A stretch of DNA of 64,000 nt from Pelagirhabdus alkalitolerans (GCF_900096905.1 NZ_FMYI01000004.1:171247-235246); one strand, 5' to 3'; positions 8,445 through 17,850 are shown, numbered from the stretch's first letter. The notes: generated by a model from the letters alone, not told the origin. Numbers and translations are program-made.

Positions 8445-9290
8445 TCAATTTGATTTATAATAATTTAGAGCTAAACTGTCAATTTGATCTTGAGTAAGAT
8501 TGGTGTAATGCATCATATCTTCGTAAGGAATGTTTAGTCGAATCATATTAATCGCAATCCGTTCCCTTTCTTTTTTCTCTCCGTATTCTTTACCTTGCTT
8601 TAATAATAGGTAATCAGTTTTTGTGTGAGAAGTCCTTCTTAATATTTCATCACTCATTTTATCCACATGTTGTTTAATAAATGTATAAATATCATTAAAA
8701 TAAGGCTCATGACGAAGCCAATCCTTGAAGTATTCAGATTGTTCAAATCGAGAGACAGATTTTAAAAAGTACAACCATTTCTCTAGCTCGGATTGATTTG
8801 AACGTGGTCGTAATTTTAATAACTCCATGTAATGAAGATCGATGGATTCGGATTGTTTATAAGGCGAGGTTTTGGGCTCAACTTGATAGGTGTTATGAAA
8901 GTGTTCAGATTCTTGAATAATGTTGAAATTTAATAAATTAAAGATGAGTGTTTCTTTTTCAATAAAAGGGGACGGTTCATTTACGACATGATTGAAGAAC
9001 GGTGAAGAATACATACTTGATCGTTGTTGGTTATACTGATCTTGTTCTTTGAAATGAATGGTTATATCTAAATGCTTATCTTTTTGGGTTCTAATTTTAG
9101 TCATAACTTCTAATTGAATAGATTGGCGTAAGTGATGACGATAATACACAACTTCTTTCACATGATCATCAATTATAAATTGAATTAATGCATCTAAGAA
9201 CGCTATTCGCCAGTTTGCACATTCTGGACTTGATTGAGAGAACAAATAATCTGCTAAAACGTTTAACGAAATCGATTGTTGTTTAGTCAA
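8445..9290 (-). CDS. Rpn-family (PD-(D/E)XK nuclease/putative transposase) relative, divergent
   Basis: 281 residues. The layout resembles Rpn recombination-promoting nucleases: an N-terminal nuclease-like part containing FLDALIQFI and KDKHLDITIHF, a middle segment HYMELLKLRP like the conserved E-L-x-K stretch, a helical tail, and the C-terminal KEYGEKKERERIAINMI region common in these proteins. The usual IEMQ catalytic strand is not recognisable (the sequence reads HFKEQDQYNQQ there), so nuclease activity is doubtful. It begins with TTG, preceded by AAAGGAG. Such genes are mobile and often present as several diverged copies per genome. Confidence 0.65.
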   Translation of the reverse strand: MTKQQSISLNVLADYLFSQSSPECANWRIAFLDALIQFIIDDHVKEVVYYRHHLRQSIQLEVMTKIRTQKDKHLDITIHFKEQDQYNQQRSSMYSSPFFNHVVNEPSPFIEKETLIFNLLNFNIIQESEHFHNTYQVEPKTSPYKQSESIDLHYMELLKLRPRSNQSELEKWLYFLKSVSRFEQSEYFKDWLRHEPYFNDIYTFIKQHVDKMSDEILRRTSHTKTDYLLLKQGKEYGEKKERERIAINMIRLNIPYEDMMHYTNLTQDQIDSLALNYYKSN

Positions 9291-9458
9291 TGGACATCAG
9301 CTCCTTTTTTAGACAATACCACAACCTTTATTTGATGCAAAAAACTATTTTTCATTGCCACTCCAAAGAATGCGCCCTATCTCATTATGATTTATCATTA
9401 AATCATATAAAGCGATCTTATTTATGACATCATTTTACAAAAATAATCCCCTCATAAC

Positions 9459-9497
9459 AAAAACAGTCACAAACTAGAAGCGTTCATGACTGTTTTT
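9459..9497 (-). terminator. Intrinsic terminator after the RlmI-like gene
   Basis: 11-bp stem AAAAACAGTCA / TGACTGTTTTT (9459-9469, 9487-9497) immediately after the stop codon at 9501, with a T-rich tail on the minus strand. Confidence 0.8.
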
Positions 9498-9500
9498 TCA

Positions 9501-10691
9501 CTATGAGCGTATTTTTTTAATAAAGACAACTTTTAAATAATTACCTTCTTTAAATTGCTTATGATATTGAAAATCTTCAGGCAATCGAAACGTTTCAACA
9601 ATTTGATAGCGGGCATTCGATTCTTTAAACGCCTGATGGATCATCGTTTTAAATTTATCCATGCCAAAGCCACTAAAGTTCGTTGACGCTACAATAACGC
9701 CATCATCTTCTGTTACTTGAATCGCTGATTTTAACAAGCCAACGTAGTCTTTTTGAACACTGAACGTCCGTTTTTTAGAACGGGCAAAGCTAGGTGGATC
9801 TAGTATGACCAAATCATAAGCTAGCTCATGCTTAATCGCATAATCGAAATAATTAAACACATCCATGACTCGAATCTCATGCTGAGTTGGATCTAAACCG
9901 TTAACGGCAAACTGTTCAATTGTTTTTTCTTTACTTCGATTAGCCAAATCAACACTTGTCGTCTTTCTAGCACCCCCGAGTGTTGCATAAACTGAAAAGA
10001 CTCCTGTATAAGAGAACGTGTTTAATACCGTTTTATCATTAGAATAATGATTTTGTATCGTTCGTCTAACATCGCGTTGATCAAGGAAAATCCCTGTCAT
10101 CGGTCCGTCATTTAAGTCGACAGCAAAATTCGCACCATTTTCTTGAATAATTAACGGAAATTGAGCACGCTCTCCAGAGACAAAATCGTCATCATCAATA
10201 TACTTGCCGCCTTGTTTAAAACGTTTCTTCTCATAAATCCCTTTGACTGATGTTGACTGTTCCAGAGCATTTATAACAAGTGATTGGAACTGATAAATCC
10301 CTTCGCTATACCACGTGATCAAGTAGTAATCCGCATAATAATCAATCGTTAGTCCACCAATGCCATCGCCTTCACCGTTAAATACTCGAAAAGCTGTGGT
10401 GGATGGATCATCAAAAAGTGATTTACGTTTAGCTAGTGCCGCACTAATTTTTTTGATGAAAAAAGTTTGGTCAATCGCTTCTTCTTTGTTTTGAGTCAAT
10501 ACCCAGCCGTAACCCTTATTTTGTTTACCGTAATAACCACGGGCAATAAATTGTCCTTGACGATTCACTAAATCAAGGATCATCCCTTCTTTTGTTAAAG
10601 GGCTAACATCTACGAGTGCATCTTTAAACAAATGAGGGAATCCTGCTTTATATTGACGACTATACTTATCTTGAATTGTTAATTGAACCAT
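9501..10691 (-). CDS. Class I SAM-dependent rRNA methyltransferase, RlmI family (YwbD-like)
   Basis: 396 residues, the usual length for the family. An N-terminal PUA-like RNA-binding domain (~1-75) precedes the middle and Rossmann methyltransferase domains; VLNTFSYTGVFSVYA (~230) is the SAM-binding loop and LDPPSFARSK (~310) is the D-P-P-x-(F/Y) active-site motif. E. coli RlmI makes m5C1962 in 23S rRNA; the Bacillus homologue is less studied. It follows the AEC permease by 28 bp and ends at a strong terminator, so the two are probably cotranscribed. No link in function is obvious. Confidence 0.85.
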   Translation of the reverse strand: MVQLTIQDKYSRQYKAGFPHLFKDALVDVSPLTKEGMILDLVNRQGQFIARGYYGKQNKGYGWVLTQNKEEAIDQTFFIKKISAALAKRKSLFDDPSTTAFRVFNGEGDGIGGLTIDYYADYYLITWYSEGIYQFQSLVINALEQSTSVKGIYEKKRFKQGGKYIDDDDFVSGERAQFPLIIQENGANFAVDLNDGPMTGIFLDQRDVRRTIQNHYSNDKTVLNTFSYTGVFSVYATLGGARKTTSVDLANRSKEKTIEQFAVNGLDPTQHEIRVMDVFNYFDYAIKHELAYDLVILDPPSFARSKKRTFSVQKDYVGLLKSAIQVTEDDGVIVASTNFSGFGMDKFKTMIHQAFKESNARYQIVETFRLPEDFQYHKQFKEGNYLKVVFIKKIRS

Positions 10692-10719
10692 TTTTTCATC
10701 CTCTTTCTATACGTTCTCG

Positions 10720-11643
10720 TTAAAATAATAATCTTGCTGCGAAAATAACCATTGTGACCGTAACCGAGCTGAATATCGTTGAAAACAACACAAGCTGAGC
10801 TGCAAAATCTGGGTAATCACTGTACTCTTGAGCAATAATTGCACTATTAACAGCTGTTGGCATAGCAGAAGAAATCAGCAAGGCTTGTGCCATCACACCA
10901 TCAATCCCCATGACAAATATAATGACGAGTGCAATCAATGGACCGACTAATAATCGAATCAGCACATTAGCATAAACAGTCCAAATCGCTTTTTTAAAAT
11001 TAATAACTGAAACTTGTGCACCTAACGTTAAAAGCGCCATTGCCACCATCGCATTCGACACATAATCAGCCGGAACGAGGACGATATCAGGTAAATCAAT
11101 ATTTAGTACATTAAACCCAATCCCTGCTAACAATCCGTATAGAACAGGCATCTTAAAATAACCAAGTAATGCTTTTAGTCTACCCGCCTTCGCTGCTCTT
11201 AAAGAAAAAATACCATATGAAAACACGAAAATATCTTGAAACGTTAGCGCTACGACTTGAATAGACATCGCATAGGGATCGCCTTGAAAAACAAGGGCAT
11301 TCACAGGAATACCGTAATTCCCTGAATTAAAAAACATCGCACCATTTGTAAAAAGCGTCTGCTTGTCTTTATCTAACCCTAACAGTTTTCCGCTCACTTG
11401 ACTCACGATATAGACCACACCAACAAATACAAGAAAGAACAAAATCACTTGACTAAATAATTGCTGACTTAGTTCCGTATGATATAAGGCATCAAAAATA
11501 AAGCCAGGCGCTAAAAAGTAAATATTTATTTTAGCTAATGAAGATAAATCTAATTTAAATTTAATTTGCATAATAAATCCGATTAATACCATAACAAAAA
11601 CCGGACCAATAATTTCTCTTAAAATAAGTATAAGTTCAGACAC
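10720..11643 (-). CDS. AEC (auxin efflux carrier) family transporter
   Basis: About 307 residues with roughly ten hydrophobic helices split around a central loop, and the family's Gly/Asn-containing stretch FNSGNYGIPVNALVF in the first half. AEC carriers in bacteria move organic acids such as malate, or amino-acid derivatives; the substrate here is unknown. A longer frame begins at 11670, but AAAGGAG lies within it, 8 nt before GTG 11643, and the membrane protein starts naturally there (VSELILILREIIG). Probably first gene of an operon with the methyltransferase. Confidence 0.85.
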   Translation of the reverse strand: MSELILILREIIGPVFVMVLIGFIMQIKFKLDLSSLAKINIYFLAPGFIFDALYHTELSQQLFSQVILFFLVFVGVVYIVSQVSGKLLGLDKDKQTLFTNGAMFFNSGNYGIPVNALVFQGDPYAMSIQVVALTFQDIFVFSYGIFSLRAAKAGRLKALLGYFKMPVLYGLLAGIGFNVLNIDLPDIVLVPADYVSNAMVAMALLTLGAQVSVINFKKAIWTVYANVLIRLLVGPLIALVIIFVMGIDGVMAQALLISSAMPTAVNSAIIAQEYSDYPDFAAQLVLFSTIFSSVTVTMVIFAARLLF

Positions 11644-11676
11644 AACAGTCGCTCCTTTTAATATGTACATAAGAAA

Positions 11677-11702
11677 AAGTACTATGATCTCTCACAGTAC
11701 TT
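11677..11702 (-). terminator. Intrinsic terminator after the UbiB-like gene
   Basis: On the minus strand an 11-bp stem (one mismatch) with a 4-nt loop, followed by TTTTTT. It ends the phasin/kinase transcript just before the AEC gene. Confidence 0.85.
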
Positions 11703-11746
11703 GATCTTTAGTATAGCGAAATTATACCGTTCTGTCACCTAGCACG

Positions 11747-13429
11747 CTAAAATCTTCCGGATTTTAAAATGGCGAGTATCATCCAAATAAACATAGACAC
11801 CGCAACGAAAAAGCCAATTTCAATTGCAGGTAAATTCCAAATAAATGATGATTCTCCTGATAAAGCAGAACCGATGATCAGCCCTACCATAATAATACTA
11901 AAGGCGAGTAGGACAATACTAAAGGATAATTGATTACTAATTCGATCCATCTTCTTAAGTAATAAATTTAAATCAGGAACCTGAACTTCAATTCTCAATT
12001 TGTCTTTTTTTATAATGGATGAGAGCGATTTTAATTGCTTCGGTAGTGATGTAAACATTTCCCCGAATTCAATGACTTGATCAAACGTACGCGCCGCCAT
12101 TTTCTTAGGATTATAGCGATCTTTTAACAATTGTCTTCCGTATGGTTCTGCAATTTCAACAACACTTAGGTCAGGATCCAATTGTTCAATCGTGCCCTCT
12201 AATGTTAATAAAGCTTTCCCGAGTAATGTAAAGTCTGCTGATAACTCAATTTTATGCTTATAAGCGACTTGAAAGAGTTCACTAACAGCATCAGCTAAAC
12301 TCACATCACTTAGTGGCACCCGGTAATAACGATCCATCAGTACATCCACATCTGTCTTCATTAACTCTTTATCAATATCATCAGGTGCTACACCCATTTC
12401 GAGCATAACATCGACCATCTTATCTGTATTTTCCCGCATGAGTGAAATTAGAAGTGTACCGAATTGTCGCTTCATTTCTTCAGTTAATCGCCCAACCATA
12501 CCAAAGTCTAATAAAACGAGCTTTTCTTGAGGTTGAATTAAGATATTACCTGGATGTGGATCTGCATGGAAGAAGCCATCAATTAAAACTTGTTGAAAAG
12601 TCATTTCAGCCAGTGTTTCTGCAATCTTCTTTTTCTCATACCCAACAACTTGTTCTTCTGTTATTTCTTTAAGCTTAACACCTTTAACGAATTCCATGAC
12701 CAATACTTTTTTTGTTGTGTATTCAGAATATATTTTAGGAATATACACATCATCATTGTCTTCAAATTGTTGATTCATCTTTGTCATATTACGTGCTTCA
12801 ACAATGTAATCGAGTTCTAATCGAATGGTCTTTGCGAATTCCTCAACGACGTCTCTTGCCCGGTATCGAACAGCCCATTCCATTCTAAGTTCTGCTAATG
12901 TCGCTAACTCTTTTAAAATTTCAAAATCTGTTTCAATCTTGTTTTCAATGTTTGGCCTTTGAACTTTAACAGCAACACGCTCATTTGTCTCGCGCAGTGT
13001 TGCTAAATGGACTTGGCCAATTGAAGCTGCTGCTAAGGGCTCCTCTTCAAAAGATTTAAACACATGATCGAGTGACTCGCCTAGTTCCGCTTCTACAATT
13101 TCTTTTGCTTCCTCGTATGGAAAAGGGGGAACATGGTTTTGTAGTTTTTCTAATTCAGAAATGATTTCATCAGGAAAAATGTCAGGTCGAGTACTCGCAA
13201 CCTGACCAAATTTAATAAACGTCGGACCCAGTTCTTCTAAAATCAAACGAATCCGCTCGCCTAATGTTTTTTCCTCTGCTTCTGGGTTTCGTTGTTTATA
13301 TAGACGCTTAGGAATAACATGTAAATCATTTAACCCAAGCTCTTTTAATAGAAACCCTAAACCATTTCTGGAAAAGGCAATAATAATGTCTTTATAACGA
13401 TTTAAATGCCTCATCCGTCTTTCAAACAC
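11747..13429 (-). CDS. ABC1/UbiB/COQ8-family atypical protein kinase-like protein
   Basis: 560 residues. The family hallmarks are in order: the KxGQ motif FIKFGQVASTRPDIFP (~70), the Ala-rich loop AAASIGQVHLA (~132), the ATP-site Lys in VAVKVQRP, DPHPGNI (~290) and LLDFGMVG with the metal-binding Asp. Two C-terminal hydrophobic helices (~498-555) anchor it in the membrane. UbiB/COQ8 proteins are ATPases that support isoprenoid-lipid (quinone) metabolism; the exact role in menaquinone-using Firmicutes is not settled. The start is GTG, 6 nt after GGGGGGAG. It follows the phasin-like gene by 34 bp, an arrangement suggesting shared work at the membrane or with hydrophobic polymers. Confidence 0.92.
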   Translation of the reverse strand: MFERRMRHLNRYKDIIIAFSRNGLGFLLKELGLNDLHVIPKRLYKQRNPEAEEKTLGERIRLILEELGPTFIKFGQVASTRPDIFPDEIISELEKLQNHVPPFPYEEAKEIVEAELGESLDHVFKSFEEEPLAAASIGQVHLATLRETNERVAVKVQRPNIENKIETDFEILKELATLAELRMEWAVRYRARDVVEEFAKTIRLELDYIVEARNMTKMNQQFEDNDDVYIPKIYSEYTTKKVLVMEFVKGVKLKEITEEQVVGYEKKKIAETLAEMTFQQVLIDGFFHADPHPGNILIQPQEKLVLLDFGMVGRLTEEMKRQFGTLLISLMRENTDKMVDVMLEMGVAPDDIDKELMKTDVDVLMDRYYRVPLSDVSLADAVSELFQVAYKHKIELSADFTLLGKALLTLEGTIEQLDPDLSVVEIAEPYGRQLLKDRYNPKKMAARTFDQVIEFGEMFTSLPKQLKSLSSIIKKDKLRIEVQVPDLNLLLKKMDRISNQLSFSIVLLAFSIIMVGLIIGSALSGESSFIWNLPAIEIGFFVAVSMFIWMILAILKSGRF

Positions 13430-13463
13430 ACAAAACTCCCCCCTTCTATAAACTCATCTTTAT

Positions 13464-13730
13464 TTATTCTTGACTGATACGTGCTGCGATATCATCGATT
13501 CTCGCTTCGATACGACGAATATCTTCTTTCGTTGCCACATTAAATTCACCTAAAATGTCATTATGCGTTTCAGTACCTTTTTTTGCATAATCGCGAACGA
13601 ATTCTTTTGCTTCCTCACGCGTCATTTCACCTTTTTTAACTAACTCATCTACGACTTTATCAGCTTGTTCAACACCTGTTGCTGCAATACCTAAACCAAG
13701 TGCGACACCTTTTTTAAACATATCTTTCAT
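13464..13730 (-). CDS. Phasin-like small helical protein
   Basis: 88 residues. A short hydrophobic N-terminus (KKGVALGLGIAATGVEQAD) leads into amphipathic helices and a C-terminal coiled coil (ATKEDIRRIEARIDDIAARI), the pattern of the polyhydroxyalkanoate granule-associated (phasin) family. Such small proteins are often found directly upstream of UbiB/ABC1 genes, as here. Good ribosome site AAAAAAGGAG before ATG. A sigma-B-like promoter may drive the pair. Confidence 0.75.
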   Translation of the reverse strand: MKDMFKKGVALGLGIAATGVEQADKVVDELVKKGEMTREEAKEFVRDYAKKGTETHNDILGEFNVATKEDIRRIEARIDDIAARISQE

Positions 13731-13772
13731 TTGAATCGCTCCTTTTTTGTAAGAATTATCTATTATATGACT

Positions 13773-13800
13773 ATTCCACTTTCATTATCCGTTTAAACCT
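13773..13800 (-). promoter_or_regulatory. Candidate sigma-B (general stress) promoter
   Basis: On the minus strand AGGTTTAA, 14 bases, then TGGAAT. The first box is a perfect match to the sigma-B -35 consensus and the second matches GGGWAT at five of six bases. The -35 overlaps the end of ung. A TATAAT at 13762-13767 could alternatively be a sigma-A -10. Confidence 0.4.
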
Positions 13801-14491
13801 CTTCATCTGATTGATAATCAGGAATACACCAATCAATCGGCGTTATTCCTGATTTTTCTAAATAAGCATTCGTCTTTGAAAAAGGTTGACTCCCGAAAAA
13901 ACCACGATGCGCCGCTAATGGACTTGGATGTGACGATTCTATGATGTAGTGCTTCGTTGTATCGATCAACGCTTTTTTCTTTTGAGCAGCTGCACCCCAT
14001 AATACGTACACAACGGGCGCCTCTTTTTGATTGAGCACATCAATCACACGATTCGTAAAGTGTTCCCATCCTTTATTTCGATGTGAATAGGCCGCGTTCC
14101 TTCTTACTGACAACACTGCATTGAGCAGTAGAACGCCTTGTTTAGCCCATTTAGTTAAATGACCATGATTAGGTATCTCACAACCGATGTCATTTGCTAA
14201 TTCCTTGTATATGTTTTTTAAAGAAGGTGGTACTTTTACATGCGGTTGAACTGAGAAACTAAGCCCATGTGCTTGGTCATCGCCATGATAAGGGTCTTGC
14301 CCCAATATAACGACCTTCACGTTTTCATAGGGCGTATAGTGAAGCGCATTGAATAGATCGTGTTGATTTGGAAAAACAACCTGCTCATTATATTCTTTTA
14401 TTAAAAATTGCCGTAACTGTTGATAATACTCTTTTTCAAATTCATCATTTAAATAATATGCCCAATCATTTGATAGAATCGAATCACGCAC
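13793..14491 (-). CDS. ung: Uracil-DNA glycosylase, family 1
   Basis: 232 residues, full length. It removes uracil from DNA and starts base-excision repair. The catalytic water-activating motif GQDPYHG (~residue 64) and the DNA-intercalating motif HPSPLAAHRGFFG (~185) are intact. The start is GTG, preceded by AAGGGGGG at proper spacing. It lies 21 bp after the amidase gene and probably shares its transcript. Confidence 0.96.
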   Translation of the reverse strand: MRDSILSNDWAYYLNDEFEKEYYQQLRQFLIKEYNEQVVFPNQHDLFNALHYTPYENVKVVILGQDPYHGDDQAHGLSFSVQPHVKVPPSLKNIYKELANDIGCEIPNHGHLTKWAKQGVLLLNAVLSVRRNAAYSHRNKGWEHFTNRVIDVLNQKEAPVVYVLWGAAAQKKKALIDTTKHYIIESSHPSPLAAHRGFFGSQPFSKTNAYLEKSGITPIDWCIPDYQSDEEV

Positions 14492-14512
14492 TGTAACGCC
14501 CCCCTTTCTTCG

Positions 14513-15994
14513 TTACGGATGAATAATCTGTTGCCATAAATGCGATGTTTCTAATTGGGATGCGATATCTAACAATTGATCTTCACGACCTTTAGAGGCA
14601 ATAAACTGAACGCCCATTGGCATCCCTTCTTCTGTTAAAGAGGTTGGCACATTCATAGCTGGTTGTCCTGTTAAATTCGCTAACTGAGTAAATGGTGTAT
14701 ACGTCAAACTCGGTAAAAACATATCATAAACCAATTGACGTTGGTCTTTAATGGACAGATGATCCACATGACGTAGTGACTTCATTTCCATTTTATTTGG
14801 TGTTAACTCACCGATCGCAGGAGCTGAATACGCATTTGTTGGTGTAATATAAAAATCATATGTTTCATGGAATTGTGCCATGACTTCACTCGCCTTATCC
14901 CAACCAGCAAGGCTCTCACTATATTCACTAGCTGTTACATGTTTTCCTGTTTCATGTAACACCCATGTGAAAATGTCTAAGTCATCAGATGAAATTGGAC
15001 GACTTAACGCTCCTTCCATTTGACGAACGACTCGATTCATCTCACCACAATTCATTGTGTAATAGTCTTTCATTACCTCAATACCGTTTAACGGCACTTC
15101 TTTTTCTTCAACGATATGACCTTGTTTTTCCAGCCATTTAACGACTTTATGAACACTTTGTTTAGCATCATCACTCACAGCTGTCCGAACAGGGGACGCG
15201 GTTGTAAATGCAATTCGATATGTTTGTTTCGATTCACCTTTGACAATATCAGCATATCGCCCGCTATATAAAGGGGTTTGAAAAGCCGCTTCAGGCTGTA
15301 CGGTTTGTAAAACATCTAATAAATGAGCGCTATCCCGAACAGATCGACTTAACACAAAATCGATCGCAGCTCCTTGCCATTGTCTACCGACACCCGGTCC
15401 GACTGGCGTGCGTCCTCTTGTTGGCTTTAATCCAAATAAACCTGTAAAACTAGCAGGAATACGGATTGACCCACCACCATCACTAGCTCCCGCAACCGGA
15501 ACAATGCCAGAAGCAACAGCAGCTGCTGCACCACCACTTGACCCACCTGGTGAATAGTGTGGATTCCACGGGTTTTTAGTCGGTCCGTAAAGATCAGGCT
15601 CGGTAATGTTTTTTAGACCAAATTCTGGTGTGTTCGTTTGACCCATCATTAAGAACCCTGCCTGTTTGAGACGTTTCGTAAAATGAGCATCCTGTTTTTG
15701 AATATTTCCTTTAAGTAAAGAAGATCCAGCCGTTAGCGGCTCATCTTTTAAGGCTTGTGAAATGTCTTTTAGTAACATCGGCACACCAAAGAAAGGTTGT
15801 CCTTCATTCTGAGCTAAGGTTGCTTCTTGGTACACTTTCTCCTCACGTGTTCTAACTACTGCATTTAAACGTGGATTGACTTCTTCCAAACGTTTAAAAC
15901 TTGCATGCAATAGTTCATCTGGCTTTACTTCTTTTTTCTGAATTAGTTCACTTAAACCAACAGCATCGAAACGTTGATAAGTATGGACGTCCAT
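14513..15994 (-). CDS. Amidase (amidase-signature family)
   Basis: 493 residues. The Ser-Ser-Lys triad region is visible: PMLLKDIS (~76, Lys), and the glycine/serine-rich signature SPGGSSGGAAAAVASGI (~150) with the nucleophile in DGGGSIRIPASF. No signal peptide, so cytoplasmic. It is a stand-alone amide hydrolase, not GatA, since gatB and gatC are absent. The substrate cannot be read from sequence. Good ribosome site AAGGAGG before ATG. It leads an operon with ung. Confidence 0.88.
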   Translation of the reverse strand: MDVHTYQRFDAVGLSELIQKKEVKPDELLHASFKRLEEVNPRLNAVVRTREEKVYQEATLAQNEGQPFFGVPMLLKDISQALKDEPLTAGSSLLKGNIQKQDAHFTKRLKQAGFLMMGQTNTPEFGLKNITEPDLYGPTKNPWNPHYSPGGSSGGAAAAVASGIVPVAGASDGGGSIRIPASFTGLFGLKPTRGRTPVGPGVGRQWQGAAIDFVLSRSVRDSAHLLDVLQTVQPEAAFQTPLYSGRYADIVKGESKQTYRIAFTTASPVRTAVSDDAKQSVHKVVKWLEKQGHIVEEKEVPLNGIEVMKDYYTMNCGEMNRVVRQMEGALSRPISSDDLDIFTWVLHETGKHVTASEYSESLAGWDKASEVMAQFHETYDFYITPTNAYSAPAIGELTPNKMEMKSLRHVDHLSIKDQRQLVYDMFLPSLTYTPFTQLANLTGQPAMNVPTSLTEEGMPMGVQFIASKGREDQLLDIASQLETSHLWQQIIHP

Positions 15995-16155
15995 ATTGTG
16001 CCTCCTTGCACTCTTTTTTCAATTATATCGAAATCATATTCTTAAGAAAATAAATTCGATTAGATTGTTAAGTAAACTTAATGACAAATTACAGTTTATT
16101 CACGAGTTTAAAAGGACAACGTTTAGTTTGAGTGTATTATAACCCATTAAAAGTA

Positions 16156-16182
16156 AACCCCCGCCAAGAGTTGACGGGGGTT
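16156..16182 (-). terminator. Intrinsic terminator after the first GNAT gene
   Basis: GC-rich 12-bp stem AACCCCCGCCAA / TTGACGGGGGTT (one G-T-type mismatch), 3-nt loop, just downstream of the stop codon at 16197 and followed on the minus strand by a T-rich run. Confidence 0.85.
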
Positions 16183-16196
16183 AAACGACACACACT

Positions 16197-16988
16197 TTAT
16201 CGATAAAGCGTCCAACGTTCTATATCTTCAAAGCCTAACTTTTTATAAATGTCACCTGCACTTGGGTTATCATAAAATAAGCAAAGCTCCTTATCTTCAT
16301 TAATCAGATCCTGTATCAACTTTGTTAAACATTTGGTTGCTAGTCCTTGGCCCATATATCGGTGGTCAGTGGCTACGGCAACCACCATGGCTGAATGACT
16401 ATTTTCAGCAACAGTTGATGCAGTCGAAACAACCCTGTCATCCATTTCAATGAAATAACCTCTACCGACACCTTGCTCAAGATCTCTTTGTTTCGTCTTT
16501 GTGTTAATGGATTCCTTTGAATCTTCAAATTCTGGAACGCTTTTAATAAAAGTCGCCCACTTATCTAAATCATCAACTTGAAGTTGTTTGACATCATTTA
16601 GATCGATCGGAGGCAGTTGGCAATCTGTCGCACACTTAGCGTAATACAGACGACGCGGGTTCTCGCTTTTATGATGAAGGTAAGGAATAACTTGGTTTGT
16701 GACCGATTCTAAGCCTGATAAAACCGATTTCTTTTTCGATTGGTTAATTATATCTGCAAACCCTTCTGCATCAAAAGGCGTTAAACTAAACGGAATATAA
16801 TTATCTTCATACCTTAATAAGACAGCTCTTAGTTGGTCGTGATCGTCAAAGTCACCCCATACTTCTTGAAAACTCTGTTGATAACCAAATGCTTCAATAT
16901 CACCGATAATAAAAAGATTCTCAGCTGGCTTTTGTCTAACCAAAGCCTGGACTGAACGATCATCTGCTTCTGTTAGTTTACGAATCAT
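16197..16988 (-). CDS. GNAT-family N-acetyltransferase
   Basis: 263 residues. The C-terminal half is a GNAT domain with the acetyl-CoA loop MGQGLATKCL (~208) and the end motif YDNPSAGDIYKKLGFEDIERW. The N-terminal half (~1-140) is a degenerate, GNAT-like extension found in a subset of Bacillales acetyltransferases. The acceptor is unknown. It is a paralogue of the next gene upstream, 67 bp away, with matching residues along the whole length, so the pair arose by tandem duplication. Ribosome site AAAAGGAGCAGGAG before ATG. Confidence 0.85.
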   Translation of the reverse strand: MIRKLTEADDRSVQALVRQKPAENLFIIGDIEAFGYQQSFQEVWGDFDDHDQLRAVLLRYEDNYIPFSLTPFDAEGFADIINQSKKKSVLSGLESVTNQVIPYLHHKSENPRRLYYAKCATDCQLPPIDLNDVKQLQVDDLDKWATFIKSVPEFEDSKESINTKTKQRDLEQGVGRGYFIEMDDRVVSTASTVAENSHSAMVVAVATDHRYMGQGLATKCLTKLIQDLINEDKELCLFYDNPSAGDIYKKLGFEDIERWTLYR

Positions 16989-17055
16989 TGTCTCCTGCTC
17001 CTTTTGACCTCTATTTAGTCGTAAGATAATGACTAAGATTCATTTCTCATATTAT

Positions 17056-17850
17056 TTAATTAATTGATTGGTACATCACCCAATCACCCACATGGAGAAA
17101 TCCTAATTTTTTGTAAAGCTTTCCCGCAATCAAATTATCATAGAATAGATAGAGTGATTTCCCTTCTAATAAAATATCTTCCGTTAATTTAGAAACGCAT
17201 GTTGATGCGAGTCCTCGTCCGGTAAAATCAGGGTGTGTCGCGACACCAGATAACATGGCTGAATCAGCGTTTTCCAAAGTAGTCGAAGCGGTGGTTACCA
17301 TTTGACCCTTTTCTTTCAAATAATAGCCTCTCGATATGCCCGTTTTAAGATCTTCTCTCTTTTTATCTATACGTGCTGTTGATCTTTGGAATTCTGGAAT
17401 CTGATCAAGTAATCTTTCTAACAAGTTGAGGTCTGATGGTGTTAGTTTACATACATGATCTTCCTTATTGATTATTGGACGTTGATGCTCAGAAGAGATT
17501 GCAAAATAGAGATCGTCACTTCTATTCGTTAATTGATTAAGAAATGGTGCAATTTTTGTAACAATTGATCTCAATCCAAAAAGCATTGAACTGTTAGAGT
17601 CAGTATTAATAATGTGTGCAACCCCCTTCGCATCAAAATCTTCCACCGCAAAAGGAATAAAGCGTGTGTTGGATTGCCATAAAACTGCATGCAACTCACC
17701 GTTTTGATCAAAATCACCCCATCCAGTTAGAGGTTTCTGCTGATAACGACTTGCCTCAAGACACCCGAGAATGAATAGATTTTCAATCGGTTGATGATTT
17801 AAAAGTGATTCTACTTGAGTTATATCAATCTCTGTTAAACGTTTAATCAT
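17056..17850 (-). CDS. GNAT-family N-acetyltransferase, paralogue of neighbour
   Basis: 264 residues from the ATG at 17850; a GTG at 17862 is possible, but alignment with the paralogue (MIKRLTEIDIT against MIRKLTEADDR) favours 17850. The acetyl-CoA loop is TGRGLASTCVSKL and the C-terminal motif is FYDNLIAGKLYKKLGFLHV. The two-part structure is the same as in its neighbour. Acceptor unknown. No terminator is evident between the pair, so they are likely one transcript ending at 16156-16182. Confidence 0.84.
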   Translation of the reverse strand: MIKRLTEIDITQVESLLNHQPIENLFILGCLEASRYQQKPLTGWGDFDQNGELHAVLWQSNTRFIPFAVEDFDAKGVAHIINTDSNSSMLFGLRSIVTKIAPFLNQLTNRSDDLYFAISSEHQRPIINKEDHVCKLTPSDLNLLERLLDQIPEFQRSTARIDKKREDLKTGISRGYYLKEKGQMVTTASTTLENADSAMLSGVATHPDFTGRGLASTCVSKLTEDILLEGKSLYLFYDNLIAGKLYKKLGFLHVGDWVMYQSIN

